A DNA stretch of 64,000 nt, taken from assembly GCF_900114095.1 (NCBI RefSeq), contig NZ_FORV01000003.1, positions 186,001 to 250,000 on the forward strand, given 5' to 3'. A model generated the notes under the pieces. The model made no database searches and had not been told where the DNA came from. It saw nothing but the letters and a program-made list of their open reading frames with translations. Of the stretch, positions 44,532 to 54,227 are shown piece after piece (the first letter of the stretch is position 1; each line of letters begins with the position of its first letter). The DNA is from Sphingomonas sp. NFR04. Lineage in GTDB: Bacteria; Pseudomonadota; Alphaproteobacteria; Sphingomonadales; Sphingomonadaceae. The position numbers and the translations under genes are program-made.

Positions 44532-45692
44532 TCAGTCGAGCAATTGGGTCAGGTCCAGCGGCTGCCCGCGTCGGCGGAGTTCGACCGTGATGCGGGGGCC
44601 GGCGGTGCCGAGGGTTGCGCCTTGTTCCACCTTCGCGCCGGGGCGGACGCTGAGCGTGGAAATGCCGGAGATCAGGCTGGTCCAGCCCTTGCCATGATCG
44701 ACGATCACGACCTGGCCATAGCTGGCGAACGGCGCGGCATAGGCGATGGTGCCGGCGGCGGGCGCGACGACGGCCGATCCCGGCCGCACCGCGAAGCTGG
44801 GACCGCGGGCGCGAACGCCGGCGGGGGAAATCTCGCCGAAGCCGGTGACGAGTTGGCCGCTGACGGGGAGGCGATAGGGTCCGGGGCCGCTCGCGCGGTC
44901 GGCCGAGGTGCCGGGGCGGGGCAGTGGGCCGCTCAGGACCAGCAGGTCCGAGCGGATTTGGGCGGCACTCAGGCTTCGGTCCTGCTCGGCGGCGAGGTCG
45001 CGCGCCTTCTCGCCCAGCGCCAGCGCGCGATCCGATTCCACCAACGCGTCGCGGCCTAGCGACATGGCCCGCAGCCGATGTTCGGATTCGAGCTGGAGCG
45101 CGGCAAGGCGGCGGGATTCGAGGGCAGCGCGACGGGTCTGCAGTTCCGCGACAGCCTTGCCGGCAGCGACGCGCAGCGCACGCGAGCGGTCCAGATCCGC
45201 GCGCACGCCGGCGCTCCGGGCCTCGATTGCCGGCAGCAGGCTGGCCAGCGTCGCGCGAACATGGACGAGGTCCTGCGCCGATCCCGGCTGGGCGAGCGCC
45301 AGCACCGCCGGGCGCCGGGCCATCGCCTGCAGTGCGGCGACGAGTTCGATCGCGGGCCGCTGGCGTTCGGCAAAGGCGGTGCGCTGGCGGGCGAGCAGCC
45401 GGTCGAGCAGCGCCACGCGCGCCTCGGCGGCGGCCTGCTCGGCTTCGGCCGCCTTGATCCGCTGCGCCGCAGCTGCCTGCTCGGCACGCGCGCGGGATTC
45501 GCTGTCGCGTTCGCCGGCAGCGGCGCGGTCGAGTTCGGCCGCGCGTCGTTCCGCGGCCTGCGCTGCCTGGGACGCCTCCGTCACCGCGCGCGCGGATTGC
45601 TGGGTGGCATCGGGCTGCGGCTGGGCGAGCACGCCGGTCAAACCGATCGCGACCAGCGCCGCCGCGATGCCGAGGCCGCGCGCCGGGCCCAT
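44532..45692 (-). CDS. envC: EnvC-type murein hydrolase activator (degenerate M23/LytM domain)
   Basis: Exported protein (386 aa): signal peptide, a long coiled coil (residues 30-250, Ala/Arg/Glu-rich, for example AAQAAERRAAELDRAAAGER) and a C-terminal LytM/M23 domain (GTIAYAAPFASYGQVVIVDHGKGWTSLIS). The metal ligands of active M23 peptidases are not visible: the HxxxD position reads RGPSF and the HxH position reads ITVELRRRG. It is therefore probably an amidase activator like E. coli EnvC rather than a hydrolase. ATG 45692 is adjacent to the rlmH stop, and ctpA follows. Confidence 0.87.
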   Translation of the reverse strand: MGPARGLGIAAALVAIGLTGVLAQPQPDATQQSARAVTEASQAAQAAERRAAELDRAAAGERDSESRARAEQAAAAQRIKAAEAEQAAAEARVALLDRLLARQRTAFAERQRPAIELVAALQAMARRPAVLALAQPGSAQDLVHVRATLASLLPAIEARSAGVRADLDRSRALRVAAGKAVAELQTRRAALESRRLAALQLESEHRLRAMSLGRDALVESDRALALGEKARDLAAEQDRSLSAAQIRSDLLVLSGPLPRPGTSADRASGPGPYRLPVSGQLVTGFGEISPAGVRARGPSFAVRPGSAVVAPAAGTIAYAAPFASYGQVVIVDHGKGWTSLISGISTLSVRPGAKVEQGATLGTAGPRITVELRRRGQPLDLTQLLD

Positions 45693-46114
45693 CAGCCTTC
45701 GCGGTGATAGGGATGGTTGGCGAGGATCGAGACGGCGCGCCAGAGCTGCTCGGCAAGCATCGCCCGTGCCATCATGTGCGGCCAGGTCGCCTTGCCGAAG
45801 CTGAGCAGCAGGTCCGCCGCCTGCCGATCGGCATCGTCGAAACCGTCCGCCGCGCCGATCAGGAAGCGCGTCTCGCGCACCCCATCGTCGCGCCAGGCAC
45901 CGAGCCTTGTCGCGAAGGTCTTGGAGGGCAGGTTCTCGCCGAGTTCGTCTAGCATCACGACGCGGGTGCCGGGGTTCAGCACCGGCATCTTGCCGCCGGT
46001 ATCGGGCAGTTCGGTGACGCGCGTCCCCCAGGTCACCCGCTTCAGATAGCGGTCGACCAGTTCGGCCTCGGGGCTGCGCCCGATCCGGCCGCGCGCGACG
46101 ATGTGCAGCAGCAT
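45692..46114 (-). CDS. rlmH: 23S rRNA (pseudouridine1915-N3)-methyltransferase
   Basis: SPOUT-class methyltransferase (140 aa) acting on pseudouridine 1915 in helix 69 of 23S rRNA. The knotted SAM-binding loop is TRFLIGAADGFDDADRQAADLLLSFGKATWPH, and the protein ends ILANHPYHREG, an invariant C-terminus needed for activity. Length equals the usual 140-156 aa. It lies between rsfS and envC, as in other sphingomonads. Confidence 0.95.
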   Translation of the reverse strand: MLLHIVARGRIGRSPEAELVDRYLKRVTWGTRVTELPDTGGKMPVLNPGTRVVMLDELGENLPSKTFATRLGAWRDDGVRETRFLIGAADGFDDADRQAADLLLSFGKATWPHMMARAMLAEQLWRAVSILANHPYHREG

Positions 46115-46138
46115 TGCGCGCAGACCTTCGGGATCAGA

Positions 46139-46510
46139 TCAGGCCTGGCCCTCGAACGACCACATCCGCTCGAGATTGTAGAAGCTGCGCACTTCCGGGC
46201 GGAACAGGTGGACGATCACGTCGCCCGCATCGATCAGCACCCAGTCGGCGGCCGGCAGGCCCTCGACGCGGGGCGTGCGGCCCTGCTCGGCCTTGATCTT
46301 GTCGGCCAGCTTCATCGCCATCGAGGCGACCTGCCGGGTCGAGCGGCCCGATGCGATCACCATGTAATCGGCAATGCTGCTCTTGCCGGCGAGCGGGATC
46401 GAGACGGTTTCCACCGCCTGATCGTCCTCCAGCGAGGTGAGCACGAGCCTATGCAGCGCTTCGACGCTGTCGGCGTCGTTCGAACGCTGCATATTGGGGG
46501 AAGTGGCCAA
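46139..46510 (-). CDS. rsfS: Ribosomal silencing factor RsfS
   Basis: Small protein (123 aa) that binds uL14 of the large ribosomal subunit and prevents subunit joining in starved cells. ALHRLVLTSLEDDQAVETVSIPLAGKSSIADYMVIASG and WVLIDAGDVIVHLFRPEVRSFYNLERMW are the family core. TTG 46510 (LATSPNMQRSNDADSVEAL) is preferred because AGGAG stands five nucleotides upstream; ATG 46492 lacks a ribosome binding site. It is downstream of nadD, an almost universal arrangement. Confidence 0.9.
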   Translation of the reverse strand: MATSPNMQRSNDADSVEALHRLVLTSLEDDQAVETVSIPLAGKSSIADYMVIASGRSTRQVASMAMKLADKIKAEQGRTPRVEGLPAADWVLIDAGDVIVHLFRPEVRSFYNLERMWSFEGQA

Positions 46511-46518
46511 GGTTGCTC

Positions 46519-47178
46519 CTAGTCTAGCGACGGTTTGTGCGAAGTGGGTGGAGACGGCGCCGGGCTCTCCTGTTCCAACTGCGGAGAAGACCCGAGGAAT
46601 CGCCGGTGCCAGGCAGGATCGGCAGCCCGAAGGCGTGTTGCCGACGTCGGATCGGGGCGGAAGCGCAACAGCACAAGTGCCGGCAATCTCCATCGCGTCC
46701 AATGTTTCGCCTGGCCTGCGGGCCGCACAGCGCGCCGCAGCCAACCCATTGCAGGACTTGCATGGGCGCCCTTGTCATACCCCGGACGCGCGATAACCGC
46801 AATCGGAACCTGACGGGCGATGTGCCGCCACCGTTCCCAGCGGTGGAACTGCGCCAGATTGTCCGCGCCCATCAGCCAGATGAAGCGGTGATTCGGATAG
46901 AGCCGGGGCAGCTTGGTGAGCGTGTCGGCGGTATAGCGAGTCTTCATCCGCTTCTCGATCGCGGTGACCCGGATCGGCGCGTGCCGCGCTACCGCGCGGG
47001 CGGCGGCCATGCGCGCCTGGAACGGCGCCATGCCGGCCTTTTCCTTGAGCGGATTGCCGGGCGAAACCATCCACCACACTTCGTCCAGATCCAGCGCACG
47101 CAGGGCGTGCAGCGACAGCCGCCGGTGCCCGCGATGCGCCGGATTGAACGAGCCCCCGAGAAGTCCGATGCGTTTCAT
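46519..47178 (-). CDS. nadD: Nicotinate-nucleotide adenylyltransferase
   Basis: NaMN adenylyltransferase (219 aa) that makes deamido-NAD in NAD synthesis. MKRIGLLGGSFNPAHRGHRRLS carries the nucleotidyltransferase motif HxGH, and NHRFIWLMGADNLAQFHRWERW the second family block. The C-terminal 40 residues are Pro/Ser-rich and, unlike many homologues, show no clear SxTxxR block; LRFRPDPTSATRLRAADPAWH may be its equivalent. Its start overlaps the parE stop by 4 nt, so it is translationally coupled to a toxin gene. Confidence 0.9.
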   Translation of the reverse strand: MKRIGLLGGSFNPAHRGHRRLSLHALRALDLDEVWWMVSPGNPLKEKAGMAPFQARMAAARAVARHAPIRVTAIEKRMKTRYTADTLTKLPRLYPNHRFIWLMGADNLAQFHRWERWRHIARQVPIAVIARPGYDKGAHASPAMGWLRRAVRPAGQAKHWTRWRLPALVLLRFRPDPTSATRLRAADPAWHRRFLGSSPQLEQESPAPSPPTSHKPSLD

Positions 47179-47459
47179 TGCCGTCCCGCGAGATCGCGCG
47201 CGCCATGCAGGACGCGGAGCACACGGATGTGATCGGGTGCGACCCGATAAAAAAGCAGATAGGGGGTCTTAGGCACGCGCCATTTGCGACGCCCGCGGAT
47301 CGTGAGCGGCCCCGCCTCGGGCAACTGCGCAAGGAACGCGCCCGCGGCGACGATGCGTTCGACCAGTTCGACGCCCAGTGCCGGATCGCTGGCTTGATGA
47401 TGGCGCACGATCGCGTCGAGATCCGCCAGGGCGAGGTTCGCCCATCGAAGGTCCGCCAC
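47175..47459 (-). CDS. parE: ParE/RelE-superfamily toxin
   Basis: Small toxin (94 aa) of a type II toxin-antitoxin pair. DLRWANLALADLDAIVRHHQ, AAGAFLAQLPEAGPLTIRGRRKWRVPKTPYLLFYRV and HIRVLRVLHGARDL have the ParE pattern, whose members poison gyrase. GTG 47459 follows the antitoxin stop with no gap, and its stop overlaps the nadD start. It is thus embedded in the proA-nadD core operon. Confidence 0.88.
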   Translation of the reverse strand: MADLRWANLALADLDAIVRHHQASDPALGVELVERIVAAGAFLAQLPEAGPLTIRGRRKWRVPKTPYLLFYRVAPDHIRVLRVLHGARDLAGRQ

Positions 47460-47711
47460 TCAGGCCGCCGTACCGCGCCGCAGTTCGGCTACCCATTCCT
47501 CCATCTGCGCCTGCGTCCGGAATTCGCCGCGATCGATCTGCCGCTCGGCTTCGTCTAGCGAATCCAGCAACTGCGTCTCTGCGACGACGAATGCCTCGAT
47601 CGCCTGCGAGACCACCCACGACCGCGAACGATCCATCCGCTCGGCCAGACGATCTAGCTGATCCGAAATCGCTTCCGGAACGCGGCCCGTGATGACGGCG
47701 GTCTTGCTCAT
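47460..47711 (-). CDS. parD: Ribbon-helix-helix antitoxin (ParD/CopG-like)
   Basis: Antitoxin (83 aa) with an N-terminal ribbon-helix-helix DNA-binding domain (SKTAVITGRVPEAISDQLDRLAERMDRSRSWVVSQAIEAFV) and a C-terminal toxin-binding tail (LLDSLDEAERQIDRGEFRTQ). ATG 47711 is used; upstream frame belongs to proA. A TGTAT-N7-ATACA palindrome 9 nt upstream is its likely autoregulatory operator. Confidence 0.9.
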   Translation of the reverse strand: MSKTAVITGRVPEAISDQLDRLAERMDRSRSWVVSQAIEAFVVAETQLLDSLDEAERQIDRGEFRTQAQMEEWVAELRRGTAA

Positions 47712-47719
47712 GCTTCTAA

Positions 47720-47736
47720 TGTATACAAGCGATACA
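47720..47736 (-). promoter_or_regulatory. Candidate ParD operator
   Basis: TGTAT-ACAAGCG-ATACA, an inverted repeat in the 31-nt gap between the proA stop and the parD start. It is a fitting site for autorepression by the ribbon-helix-helix antitoxin and implies that parDE has its own promoter. Confidence 0.5.
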
Positions 47737-47742
47737 GAGCCT

Positions 47743-49011
47743 TCAAGGCCGCGCCTGGCCGGTGCCGAGCACCAGCCACTTGTAGGTGGTGAGCCCCTCC
47801 AGCGCCACCGGGCCGCGCGCGTGCAGGCGGCCGGTGGAGATGCCGATCTCGGCCCCCAGCCCAAACTCCCCGCCATCAGCGAACTGGGTGGAGGCGTTCC
47901 ACATCACGATCGCGCTATCGACGCCGTTCAGGAACCGCGCGGCCGTGTCGGCGTCCTCGGTGATGATCGCGTCGGTATGGTGCGAGCTGTGCGCGGCGAT
48001 GTGCGCCATCGCCCCCTCGACGCCGTCGACCAGCTTCACGGAGAGGATCGCGTCGAGATATTCGGTGTCCCAATCTTCATCGGCCGCGGGCTGGACGCGG
48101 GGATCGAGCGCCTGCACCTCGGCATCCCCACGCAGTTCGCAGCCGGCATCGGCCAGCGCGGCGAGGATCGGGCTGGGATCGGCGAAGCCGCGATCGATCA
48201 GCAGCGTCTCGGTCGCCCCGCAGATGCCGGTGCGGCGCATCTTGGCGTTGACCACCAGCGCCTCTGCCATCGCCGGATCGGCGGCGCGGTCGACATAGCT
48301 GTGGTTGATCCCGTCGAGATGGGCGAGCACCGGCACGCGCGCCTCGGCCTGGACGCGCGCGACCAGGCTCTTGCCGCCGCGGGGCACGACCATGTCGATC
48401 AGCCCCTCGGCGGTGAGCATCGCGCCGACGGCCGCACGATCGGTCACCGGCACCAGCTGGATCGCGTCGGCGGGCAAGCCGGCCTGGGTGAGTCCCTGCA
48501 CCAGTGCCGCATGGATCGCGCGGTTGCTGCGGATCGCCTCGGAGCCGCCGCGCAGGATCGCGGCGTTGCCCGACATCAGGCACAAGGCGCCGGCATCGGC
48601 GGTGACGTTGGGGCGGCTCTCGTAGATGATGCCGATCACCCCGATCGGCACGCGCACGCGCTTGAGAACCAGACCATTGGGTCGGCTCCGCTCGTCCAGC
48701 GTGCTGCCGACCGGATCCTCCAGCCCGGCGACCGCCTCGATGCCGCCCGCCATGCCTTCGATCCGCTTGGCATCGAGCAATAGCCGGTCGAGCATCGCAT
48801 CGGACAGGCCGTTCGCCTTGCCTGCCGCCATGTCCTCGGCATTGGCAGCGAGGATCGCGTCCTGCAACGCGCGGATCGCTGCGGCGGCAGACCGCAGTGC
48901 CTGCGCCTTGGCCGGGCTTGGCAGCGCCGCCAGCACCGTGGCGGCGGCCCGGGCGCGGCGGCCCATGTCGGCGATCAGCATCTGGGTGTCGGGCGTGTCG
49001 ATATCGGCCAT
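47743..49011 (-). CDS. proA: Gamma-glutamyl phosphate reductase
   Basis: NADPH-dependent enzyme (422 aa) giving glutamate-5-semialdehyde in proline synthesis. The catalytic Cys is in [60 protein letters not shown] and [35 protein letters not shown] are family signatures. It is the first gene of the proA-parDE-nadD-rsfS-rlmH-envC-ctpA-dsbB-coq7 series. proB is not in the window. Confidence 0.96.
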   Translation of the reverse strand: MADIDTPDTQMLIADMGRRARAAATVLAALPSPAKAQALRSAAAAIRALQDAILAANAEDMAAGKANGLSDAMLDRLLLDAKRIEGMAGGIEAVAGLEDPVGSTLDERSRPNGLVLKRVRVPIGVIGIIYESRPNVTADAGALCLMSGNAAILRGGSEAIRSNRAIHAALVQGLTQAGLPADAIQLVPVTDRAAVGAMLTAEGLIDMVVPRGGKSLVARVQAEARVPVLAHLDGINHSYVDRAADPAMAEALVVNAKMRRTGICGATETLLIDRGFADPSPILAALADAGCELRGDAEVQALDPRVQPAADEDWDTEYLDAILSVKLVDGVEGAMAHIAAHSSHHTDAIITEDADTAARFLNGVDSAIVMWNASTQFADGGEFGLGAEIGISTGRLHARGPVALEGLTTYKWLVLGTGQARP

Positions 49012-49059
49012 GTTGCGGATGCTAGCATGCGGCTCGCGAAGCTGATAGCCTCAGGGCCC

Positions 49060-50139
49060 ATGGGGGAAATCGACGCAGCCGGCGAACTGGTAATGGGGGG
49101 CTTGCTCGGCCGTGCGGTGGAGCCGCACACCGGGGAAAGCCATGGGCATGGGCATGGCACGATCTGCCTGAATTGCGGGACCGCACTGATCGGCCCGCAT
49201 TGCCACGAATGCGGGCAATCGGGGCACGTCCACCGATCGCTGGGCGCGATCGGGCACGAGCTGCTCCACGGCGTCGCGCATTTCGAGGGCAAGATGTGGC
49301 GCACCCTGCCGCTGCTCGCCTGGCGGCCGGGCGACCTGACCCGCCGCTACATCGCGGGCGAGCGCGCGCGCTTCGTCTCGCCGATGGCGATGTTCCTGTT
49401 CTCGATCTTCACGATGTTCGCGATCTTCCAGATCCTCGGCATCTCGACACCGACGGACCTGGAGACGCCGACGGCGCGCCCGACCGCCGCCCTCCAACGC
49501 GCGCTGAAGCATAGCGAGGAAGGGCGTGCGAAGGACATTGCCAAGCGCGACAAGCTCGCCGCGGACGACAGCGATCGCGCCGATCTGGACAAGGATATCG
49601 CCAAGGCGGATCGCGAGATCGCAGCGATCAAGGCCGCCACCGCGCAAATCGCCCCGATCGAAGCCGTCGCGGGAGACGACGACTCCATCAAGCACGTCAA
49701 CACCGGCTGGTACACGCTCGATCACGGCGTCGAGAAGTGGCAGAAGAACCCCGCCCTGATGCTCTACAAGCTGCAGTCGAGCATCTACAAATTCTCCTGG
49801 CTGCTGATCCCGCTCTCGATCCCGTTCGTATGGCTGCTGTTCTTCTGGAAACGGCAGTACAAGCTGTACGATCATGCGGTGTTCGTCACCTACTCGATCG
49901 CGGCGATGTCGATGCTGTTCATCGGCGTCACCCTGCTCGCCGCAATGCGCGTGCCCAGCGACGTTCTGGTCTGGATCGCCCTGCTCGTGCCGCCGATTCA
50001 CATCTGCCGGCAGCTGAAGCAAGCCTATGGCCTGGGATGGCGCTCGGCGATCTTCCGGACCAGCCTGTTGCTGTGGTTCATCACCATCATCGCCACCCTG
50101 TTCCTGCTGATCCTGGCGCTGCTTGGAATCATGGGGTGA
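49060..50139 (+). CDS. DUF3667 domain-containing membrane protein
   Basis: Membrane protein (359 aa). The N-terminal zinc ribbon GTICLNCGTALIGPHCHECGQSGHVHRS (two CxxC-type pairs) and the HFEGKMWRTLPLLAWRPGDLTRRYIAGERARFVSPMAMFLFSIFTMF segment define DUF3667. A charged helical insert (residues 150-200, RDKLAADDSDRADLDKDIAKADREIAAIKA, likely coiled coil) precedes four C-terminal transmembrane segments. Function is unknown. ATG 49060 and ATG 49027 are both possible. It is divergent from proA. Confidence 0.78.
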   Translation: MGEIDAAGELVMGGLLGRAVEPHTGESHGHGHGTICLNCGTALIGPHCHECGQSGHVHRSLGAIGHELLHGVAHFEGKMWRTLPLLAWRPGDLTRRYIAGERARFVSPMAMFLFSIFTMFAIFQILGISTPTDLETPTARPTAALQRALKHSEEGRAKDIAKRDKLAADDSDRADLDKDIAKADREIAAIKAATAQIAPIEAVAGDDDSIKHVNTGWYTLDHGVEKWQKNPALMLYKLQSSIYKFSWLLIPLSIPFVWLLFFWKRQYKLYDHAVFVTYSIAAMSMLFIGVTLLAAMRVPSDVLVWIALLVPPIHICRQLKQAYGLGWRSAIFRTSLLLWFITIIATLFLLILALLGIMG

Positions 50140-50153
50140 GCGATCCCTCCTCA

Positions 50154-50285
50154 ATCCTCCCCCGCAAGGGGGAGGTGGCAGGCCGAAGGCCTGACGGAGG
50201 GGGAGGAAGCACGACGGTCTGGGAGGTTCTGGCATCCTCCCCCTCCGTCGCCTTCGGCGACACCTCCCCCTGGCGGGGGAGGATT
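50154..50285. repeat. Type-2 palindromic repeat between convergent genes
   Basis: ATCCTCCCCCGCAAGGGGGA at 50154 and the inverse CTCCCCCTGGCGGGGGAGGA ending near 50285 are outer arms. Inner GACGGAGGGGGAGGA pairs with TCCTCCCCCTCCGTC. It fills the space between the DUF3667 gene and cyoD. Confidence 0.85.
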
Positions 50286-50294
50286 ATAGGGCAC

Positions 50295-50684
50295 TTACGG
50301 AAACCCGTGCATCTGCCGGCCCATCGGCATCATGTTGTGGTCGAGGTGCCCCAGAATCCACACCGACCCGCCGATCAGCAGCAGCACGACCAGCGTCCCG
50401 AAGGCGAGCGCCAGCACGTTGTTGGTGTTGTCCGGTCCGCTCGACACATGCAGGAAGAAGACGAGGTGGATGCCCATCTGCGCGATGGCGAGCACCACCA
50501 AGGCCATCGGCACCGCCGGCCGCCAGACCACGGGCAGGTTGACCATCGCGAACGCTGCCGCCGTCAGCAGCGCGGCGAGGCCCAGCCCCACCACATAGCC
50601 GGTCGTGCCGCCGGCGAACTCCTCGCCTTCCGCGGCTTCGTCGCCGGGCGCGGTATCGCCGCTGTCGGTTTCGCGCTCGCTCAT
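50295..50684 (-). CDS. cyoD: Cytochrome o ubiquinol oxidase subunit IV
   Basis: Small three-helix subunit (129 aa) of the bo3-type quinol oxidase. TTGYVVGLGLAALLTAAAFAMV, PMALVVLAIAQMGIHLVFFLHVSSGPDNTNNVLALAFG and WILGHLDHNMMP match CyoD. The N-terminal 30 residues are acidic and longer than in E. coli. ATG 50684 overlaps the cyoC stop by 4 nt. It is the last cyo gene here; cyoE (heme O synthase) does not follow. Confidence 0.93.
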   Translation of the reverse strand: MSERETDSGDTAPGDEAAEGEEFAGGTTGYVVGLGLAALLTAAAFAMVNLPVVWRPAVPMALVVLAIAQMGIHLVFFLHVSSGPDNTNNVLALAFGTLVVLLLIGGSVWILGHLDHNMMPMGRQMHGFP

Positions 50685-51328
50685 GGCGCCACTCCCATCA
50701 GATAGACCATGGTGAAGATGCCGACCCAGACGATGTCGAGCGCATGCCAGAACAGGTTGAAGCACATCAGCCGCCGCTGGATCTGCGGCCGGAAACCCTT
50801 CACCCATAGCTGCGCCATCATCGTGCCGAGCCAGAGCAGCCCCACCGCGATGTGCAGCCCGTGCAGCCCGACCAGCCCGTAAAAGGCGGACAGAAAGGCG
50901 CTGCGCTGCGGGCCGGCGCCCTTGCCGATCATCTCGGCGAATTCGGTCAACTCCAGCCCGAGGAACACCGCGCCGAGCAGCCCGGTGGCCAGCAGCCAGA
51001 GCTGCGCCGGCAGCAGCTTCCGCTTCTCCGCCGCGACCCCGGCAAGCCCGCAGGTGAAGCTGGAGAGGAGCAGCGCCGCCGTCTCCATCGCCACGCGGGC
51101 CTGCCCGAACAATTCATGCGGGGTCGGCCCGCCGGCGGTCTGCTTGGCGAGCACCGCATAGGCGGCGAAGAAGCCCGAGAAGAGGATGATGTCGCTGAGC
51201 AGGTAGATCCAGAAGCCATAGCCCACCGTGGTGCGCTTGCTCGCCGGACCGCCCTCGCCGCGGCCGGTATTGCTGTCGCCCCCGCCGCCGCGACCGATGC
51301 GATAGGGATCGTGCGCCTGGGCGGTCAT
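50681..51328 (-). CDS. cyoC: Cytochrome o ubiquinol oxidase subunit III
   Basis: Five-helix subunit III (215 aa). [69 protein letters not shown] and the terminal [24 protein letters not shown] are characteristic. Glycine/arginine-rich residues 8-30 are a short extension. It overlaps cyoB and cyoD by 4 nt each. Confidence 0.95.
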   Translation of the reverse strand: MTAQAHDPYRIGRGGGGDSNTGRGEGGPASKRTTVGYGFWIYLLSDIILFSGFFAAYAVLAKQTAGGPTPHELFGQARVAMETAALLLSSFTCGLAGVAAEKRKLLPAQLWLLATGLLGAVFLGLELTEFAEMIGKGAGPQRSAFLSAFYGLVGLHGLHIAVGLLWLGTMMAQLWVKGFRPQIQRRLMCFNLFWHALDIVWVGIFTMVYLMGVAP

Positions 51329-53340
51329 GCCGGCTGCTCCCGATTCTCCTCAAGCCATTTCTGGCGCGAGGCGCGGCGGGCGCGGTCGATCCGCGCAACT
51401 TCCTCGGCGGGGATCTCCGTCTCCTCCTCGTCGCGCCAGGCGAAGACCACGAAGGTTGCATAGGCGCCGACAAAGCCGAGCGCCGCCAGCCACCAGATCA
51501 TCCAGATCATCGCAAAGCCGATCAGCGTCGCGAAGAAGGCGGTGACGACCCCGGTGGCGCTGTTGCGGGGCATCTCGATCGCTTCATATTTCGGCTCGTC
51601 GGCAAGGCCCTGGCTCTCGATCGCCTGCTGTTTGATCGTCCAATAGGGCTCCTCGCCATGCACCTTGGGCAGCACCGCGAAGTTGAACGCGGGCGGCGGC
51701 GAGGTCGTCGCCCATTCCAGCGAGCGGCCGTCCCACGGGTCGCCGGTCTCGTCGCGCAGCGCCTCGCGGTTGCGGATGCTGACCACGATCTGGACGATCT
51801 GCGAGGCCACCCCGAGGATCATCACCCCGATCCCCGCCACCGAGACGTAGAGCCACGGCGCCCATTCGGTGAAATCGATATGCTGCAGGCGCCGGGTCAT
51901 GCCCTCCAGCCCCAGCACGTAGAGCGCGCCGAACACGATCAGGAAGCCGGCGAGCGTCAGCCAGAACGCCATCTTCCCCCAGAACTCGTCGAGCCGGAAG
52001 CCGAACGCCTTGGGGAACCAGTAGGTGATGCCGGCGAACGCGCCGAAGATCACGCCCGAGTTGATCACGTTGTGGAAGTGCGCGACCAGGAACATCGAAT
52101 TGTGCAGCATGAAGTCGGCCGGCGGCACCGCCAGCAGCACGCCGGTCATGCCGCCGATGATGAAGGTCATCATGAAGGCGAGCGACCACAGCATCGGCGT
52201 GGGGAAGCGCAGGCGGCCGCCATACATGGTGAACAGCCAGTTGTAGATCTTCACCCCGGTGCCGACCGCGATGATGCTGGTGGCGATGCCGAAGGCGGCG
52301 TTGACGTCCGCGCCCGCCCCCATGGTGAAGAAATGGTGCAGCCACACCGTGAAGGAGACGACGACGATGAACAGCGTCGCCGCGACCATCGAGCGATAGC
52401 CGAACAGCGGCTTGGACGAGAAGGTGGAGAAGATCTCGGAGAAGATGCCGAACGCCGGCAGGATGAGGATATAGACCTCCGGATGCCCCCAGGCCCAGAT
52501 GAGGTTCACGAACATCATCATGTTGCCGCCGGCTTCGTTGGTGAAGAAGTGGAAGCCGAGATAGCGGTCCAGCGCCAGCATCCCCAGCGTGGCGGTGAGG
52601 ATCGGGAAGGCGGCGACGATCAGCATGTTGGCGCCGAGCGCCGTCCAGCAGAACATCGGCATCCGCAGATAGCCCATGCCCGGCGCGCGCAGCTTGAGGA
52701 TCGTCGTCACCAGGTTGATGCCCGACATCAGGGTGCCCACGCCCGAGATCTGGATCGCCCAGACATAGTAATCGACGCCGACGCCGGGCGAGTAGGTCGT
52801 CTCGCTCAAGGGCGCATAGGGCAGCCAGCCGGTGCGCGCGAACTCGCCGATCACCAGGCTCATGTTGACGAGAAGCGCGCCCGAGGCGGTGAGCCAGAAG
52901 CTGGTCGAGTTGAGCGTCGGGAAAGCCACGTCACGCACGCCGAGCTGGAGCGGCACGACGAAGTTCATCAGCCCGATCACCACCGGCATCGCGCCGAAGA
53001 AGATCATGATCGTGCCGTGCGCGGAGAAGATCTGGTCGTAATGCTCGGGCGGCAAATAGCCTTGGGCGTGGCCAATCGCGCTCGCCTGCTGGGTGCGCAT
53101 CATGATCGCGTCGACGAAGCCGCGCAGCAGCATCACCAGTCCGAGCAGCACGTACATCACGCCGATCCGCTTGTGATCGACCGAGGTGATCCATTCCTTC
53201 CAGAGGTACGGCCAATGGCCCTTCACCGTGATCCAGCCGAGCACCGCGAACAGCGCCAGCGCCACCCCGCCAGCGGCAATCAGCGGGATCGGCTGGCTGA
53301 ACGGAATCGCGGACCAGGTGAGCTTACCGAGCATCGTCAC
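51325..53340 (-). CDS. cyoB: Cytochrome o ubiquinol oxidase subunit I
   Basis: Catalytic heme-copper oxidase subunit (671 aa), proton pumping. The CuB/heme region is present: [33 protein letters not shown] and [16 protein letters not shown]. Extra N- and C-terminal helices match CyoB rather than CtaD. The start GTG 53340 overlaps the cyoA stop. It reduces oxygen to water using ubiquinol in the inner membrane. Confidence 0.97.
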   Translation of the reverse strand: MTMLGKLTWSAIPFSQPIPLIAAGGVALALFAVLGWITVKGHWPYLWKEWITSVDHKRIGVMYVLLGLVMLLRGFVDAIMMRTQQASAIGHAQGYLPPEHYDQIFSAHGTIMIFFGAMPVVIGLMNFVVPLQLGVRDVAFPTLNSTSFWLTASGALLVNMSLVIGEFARTGWLPYAPLSETTYSPGVGVDYYVWAIQISGVGTLMSGINLVTTILKLRAPGMGYLRMPMFCWTALGANMLIVAAFPILTATLGMLALDRYLGFHFFTNEAGGNMMMFVNLIWAWGHPEVYILILPAFGIFSEIFSTFSSKPLFGYRSMVAATLFIVVVSFTVWLHHFFTMGAGADVNAAFGIATSIIAVGTGVKIYNWLFTMYGGRLRFPTPMLWSLAFMMTFIIGGMTGVLLAVPPADFMLHNSMFLVAHFHNVINSGVIFGAFAGITYWFPKAFGFRLDEFWGKMAFWLTLAGFLIVFGALYVLGLEGMTRRLQHIDFTEWAPWLYVSVAGIGVMILGVASQIVQIVVSIRNREALRDETGDPWDGRSLEWATTSPPPAFNFAVLPKVHGEEPYWTIKQQAIESQGLADEPKYEAIEMPRNSATGVVTAFFATLIGFAMIWMIWWLAALGFVGAYATFVVFAWRDEEETEIPAEEVARIDRARRASRQKWLEENREQPA

Positions 53341-54227
53341 TCCGCCGTTCCGGGGGAAATCTGGGGTTGGCCGTCGCGGCCCTGTTCGGGGCCCGGCGCG
53401 GGCGGGAGGTGTTGCGCGACGATCATGTCGAACAGGCCCGGCTGCACCACACCCCAGTGCTTGGCGGGTTCGTGCTGGCTCTGGCGGGCGAGCACACGAT
53501 AGGCGCGACCGTCGAGCAGCCCGCCGGCCGCCTTCACCCCCGCCACCCAGCGCGTGAAGTCCGCCACGGGAACGGCCTGAAGCCGGAAGTTCATGTCCGA
53601 AAAGCCGTCGCCGCTGAAATGCGCACTCTGGCCGTAATAGCTACCCGGCTGGTCGGCCTGCAGGTGCAGCGTCGTCGCCATGCCGTTCATCGTGTAGATC
53701 TGGCTGCCCAGCCGCGGCACGAAGAAGCTGTTCATCACGCTCGCGGACGTCAGCCGGAAGCGGATTGGCACGCCTGCTGGTACCACCGCGCCATTCAACG
53801 TGGCGATGCCCTGCGCGGGATAGACGAACAGCCATTTCCAATCGAGCGACACCACCTGCACCTCGAGCGGCGGCGTCTTCTCCGCGAGCGGCTTGGCGGG
53901 ATCGAGCGCATGGCTGCCGATCCAGATCAGCCCGCTGAGGAACAGGATGGTCAGCAGCGGGATCGACCAGACGATCAGCTCGATGCGGCCCGAATAGACG
54001 AACTCGGGGCGATACTTCGCCTTGCCGTTGCCCGCGCGGAACCACCAGGCGAAGGCAAGCGTGGCGATCATCGTGGGGATGATGATCGCCAGCATGATCG
54101 CCAGCGAATCGAGCAGGATGGTGCGATTGTTCGCGCCGATCGGCCCGCCGGGACGCAGGATGCTCGCGCCGCTGCAGCCGCCGAGCAGCAGCAACAGCGG
54201 CAGGAGGCGCGCGCCGCGCTTAGCCAT
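53337..54227 (-). CDS. cyoA: Cytochrome o ubiquinol oxidase subunit II (lipoprotein)
   Basis: Subunit II (296 aa) with lipobox LLLLGGCSG, two transmembrane segments and a periplasmic cupredoxin domain ([25 protein letters not shown]). The CuA-binding Cys/His cluster of cytochrome c oxidases is absent ([19 protein letters not shown]), which identifies a quinol oxidase. ATG 54227 ([11 protein letters not shown]) lies inside the 3' end of the isochorismatase-like gene (8-nt overlap), so cyo translation is coupled to that hydrolase. Confidence 0.94.
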   Translation of the reverse strand: MAKRGARLLPLLLLLGGCSGASILRPGGPIGANNRTILLDSLAIMLAIIIPTMIATLAFAWWFRAGNGKAKYRPEFVYSGRIELIVWSIPLLTILFLSGLIWIGSHALDPAKPLAEKTPPLEVQVVSLDWKWLFVYPAQGIATLNGAVVPAGVPIRFRLTSASVMNSFFVPRLGSQIYTMNGMATTLHLQADQPGSYYGQSAHFSGDGFSDMNFRLQAVPVADFTRWVAGVKAAGGLLDGRAYRVLARQSQHEPAKHWGVVQPGLFDMIVAQHLPPAPGPEQGRDGQPQISPGTAE

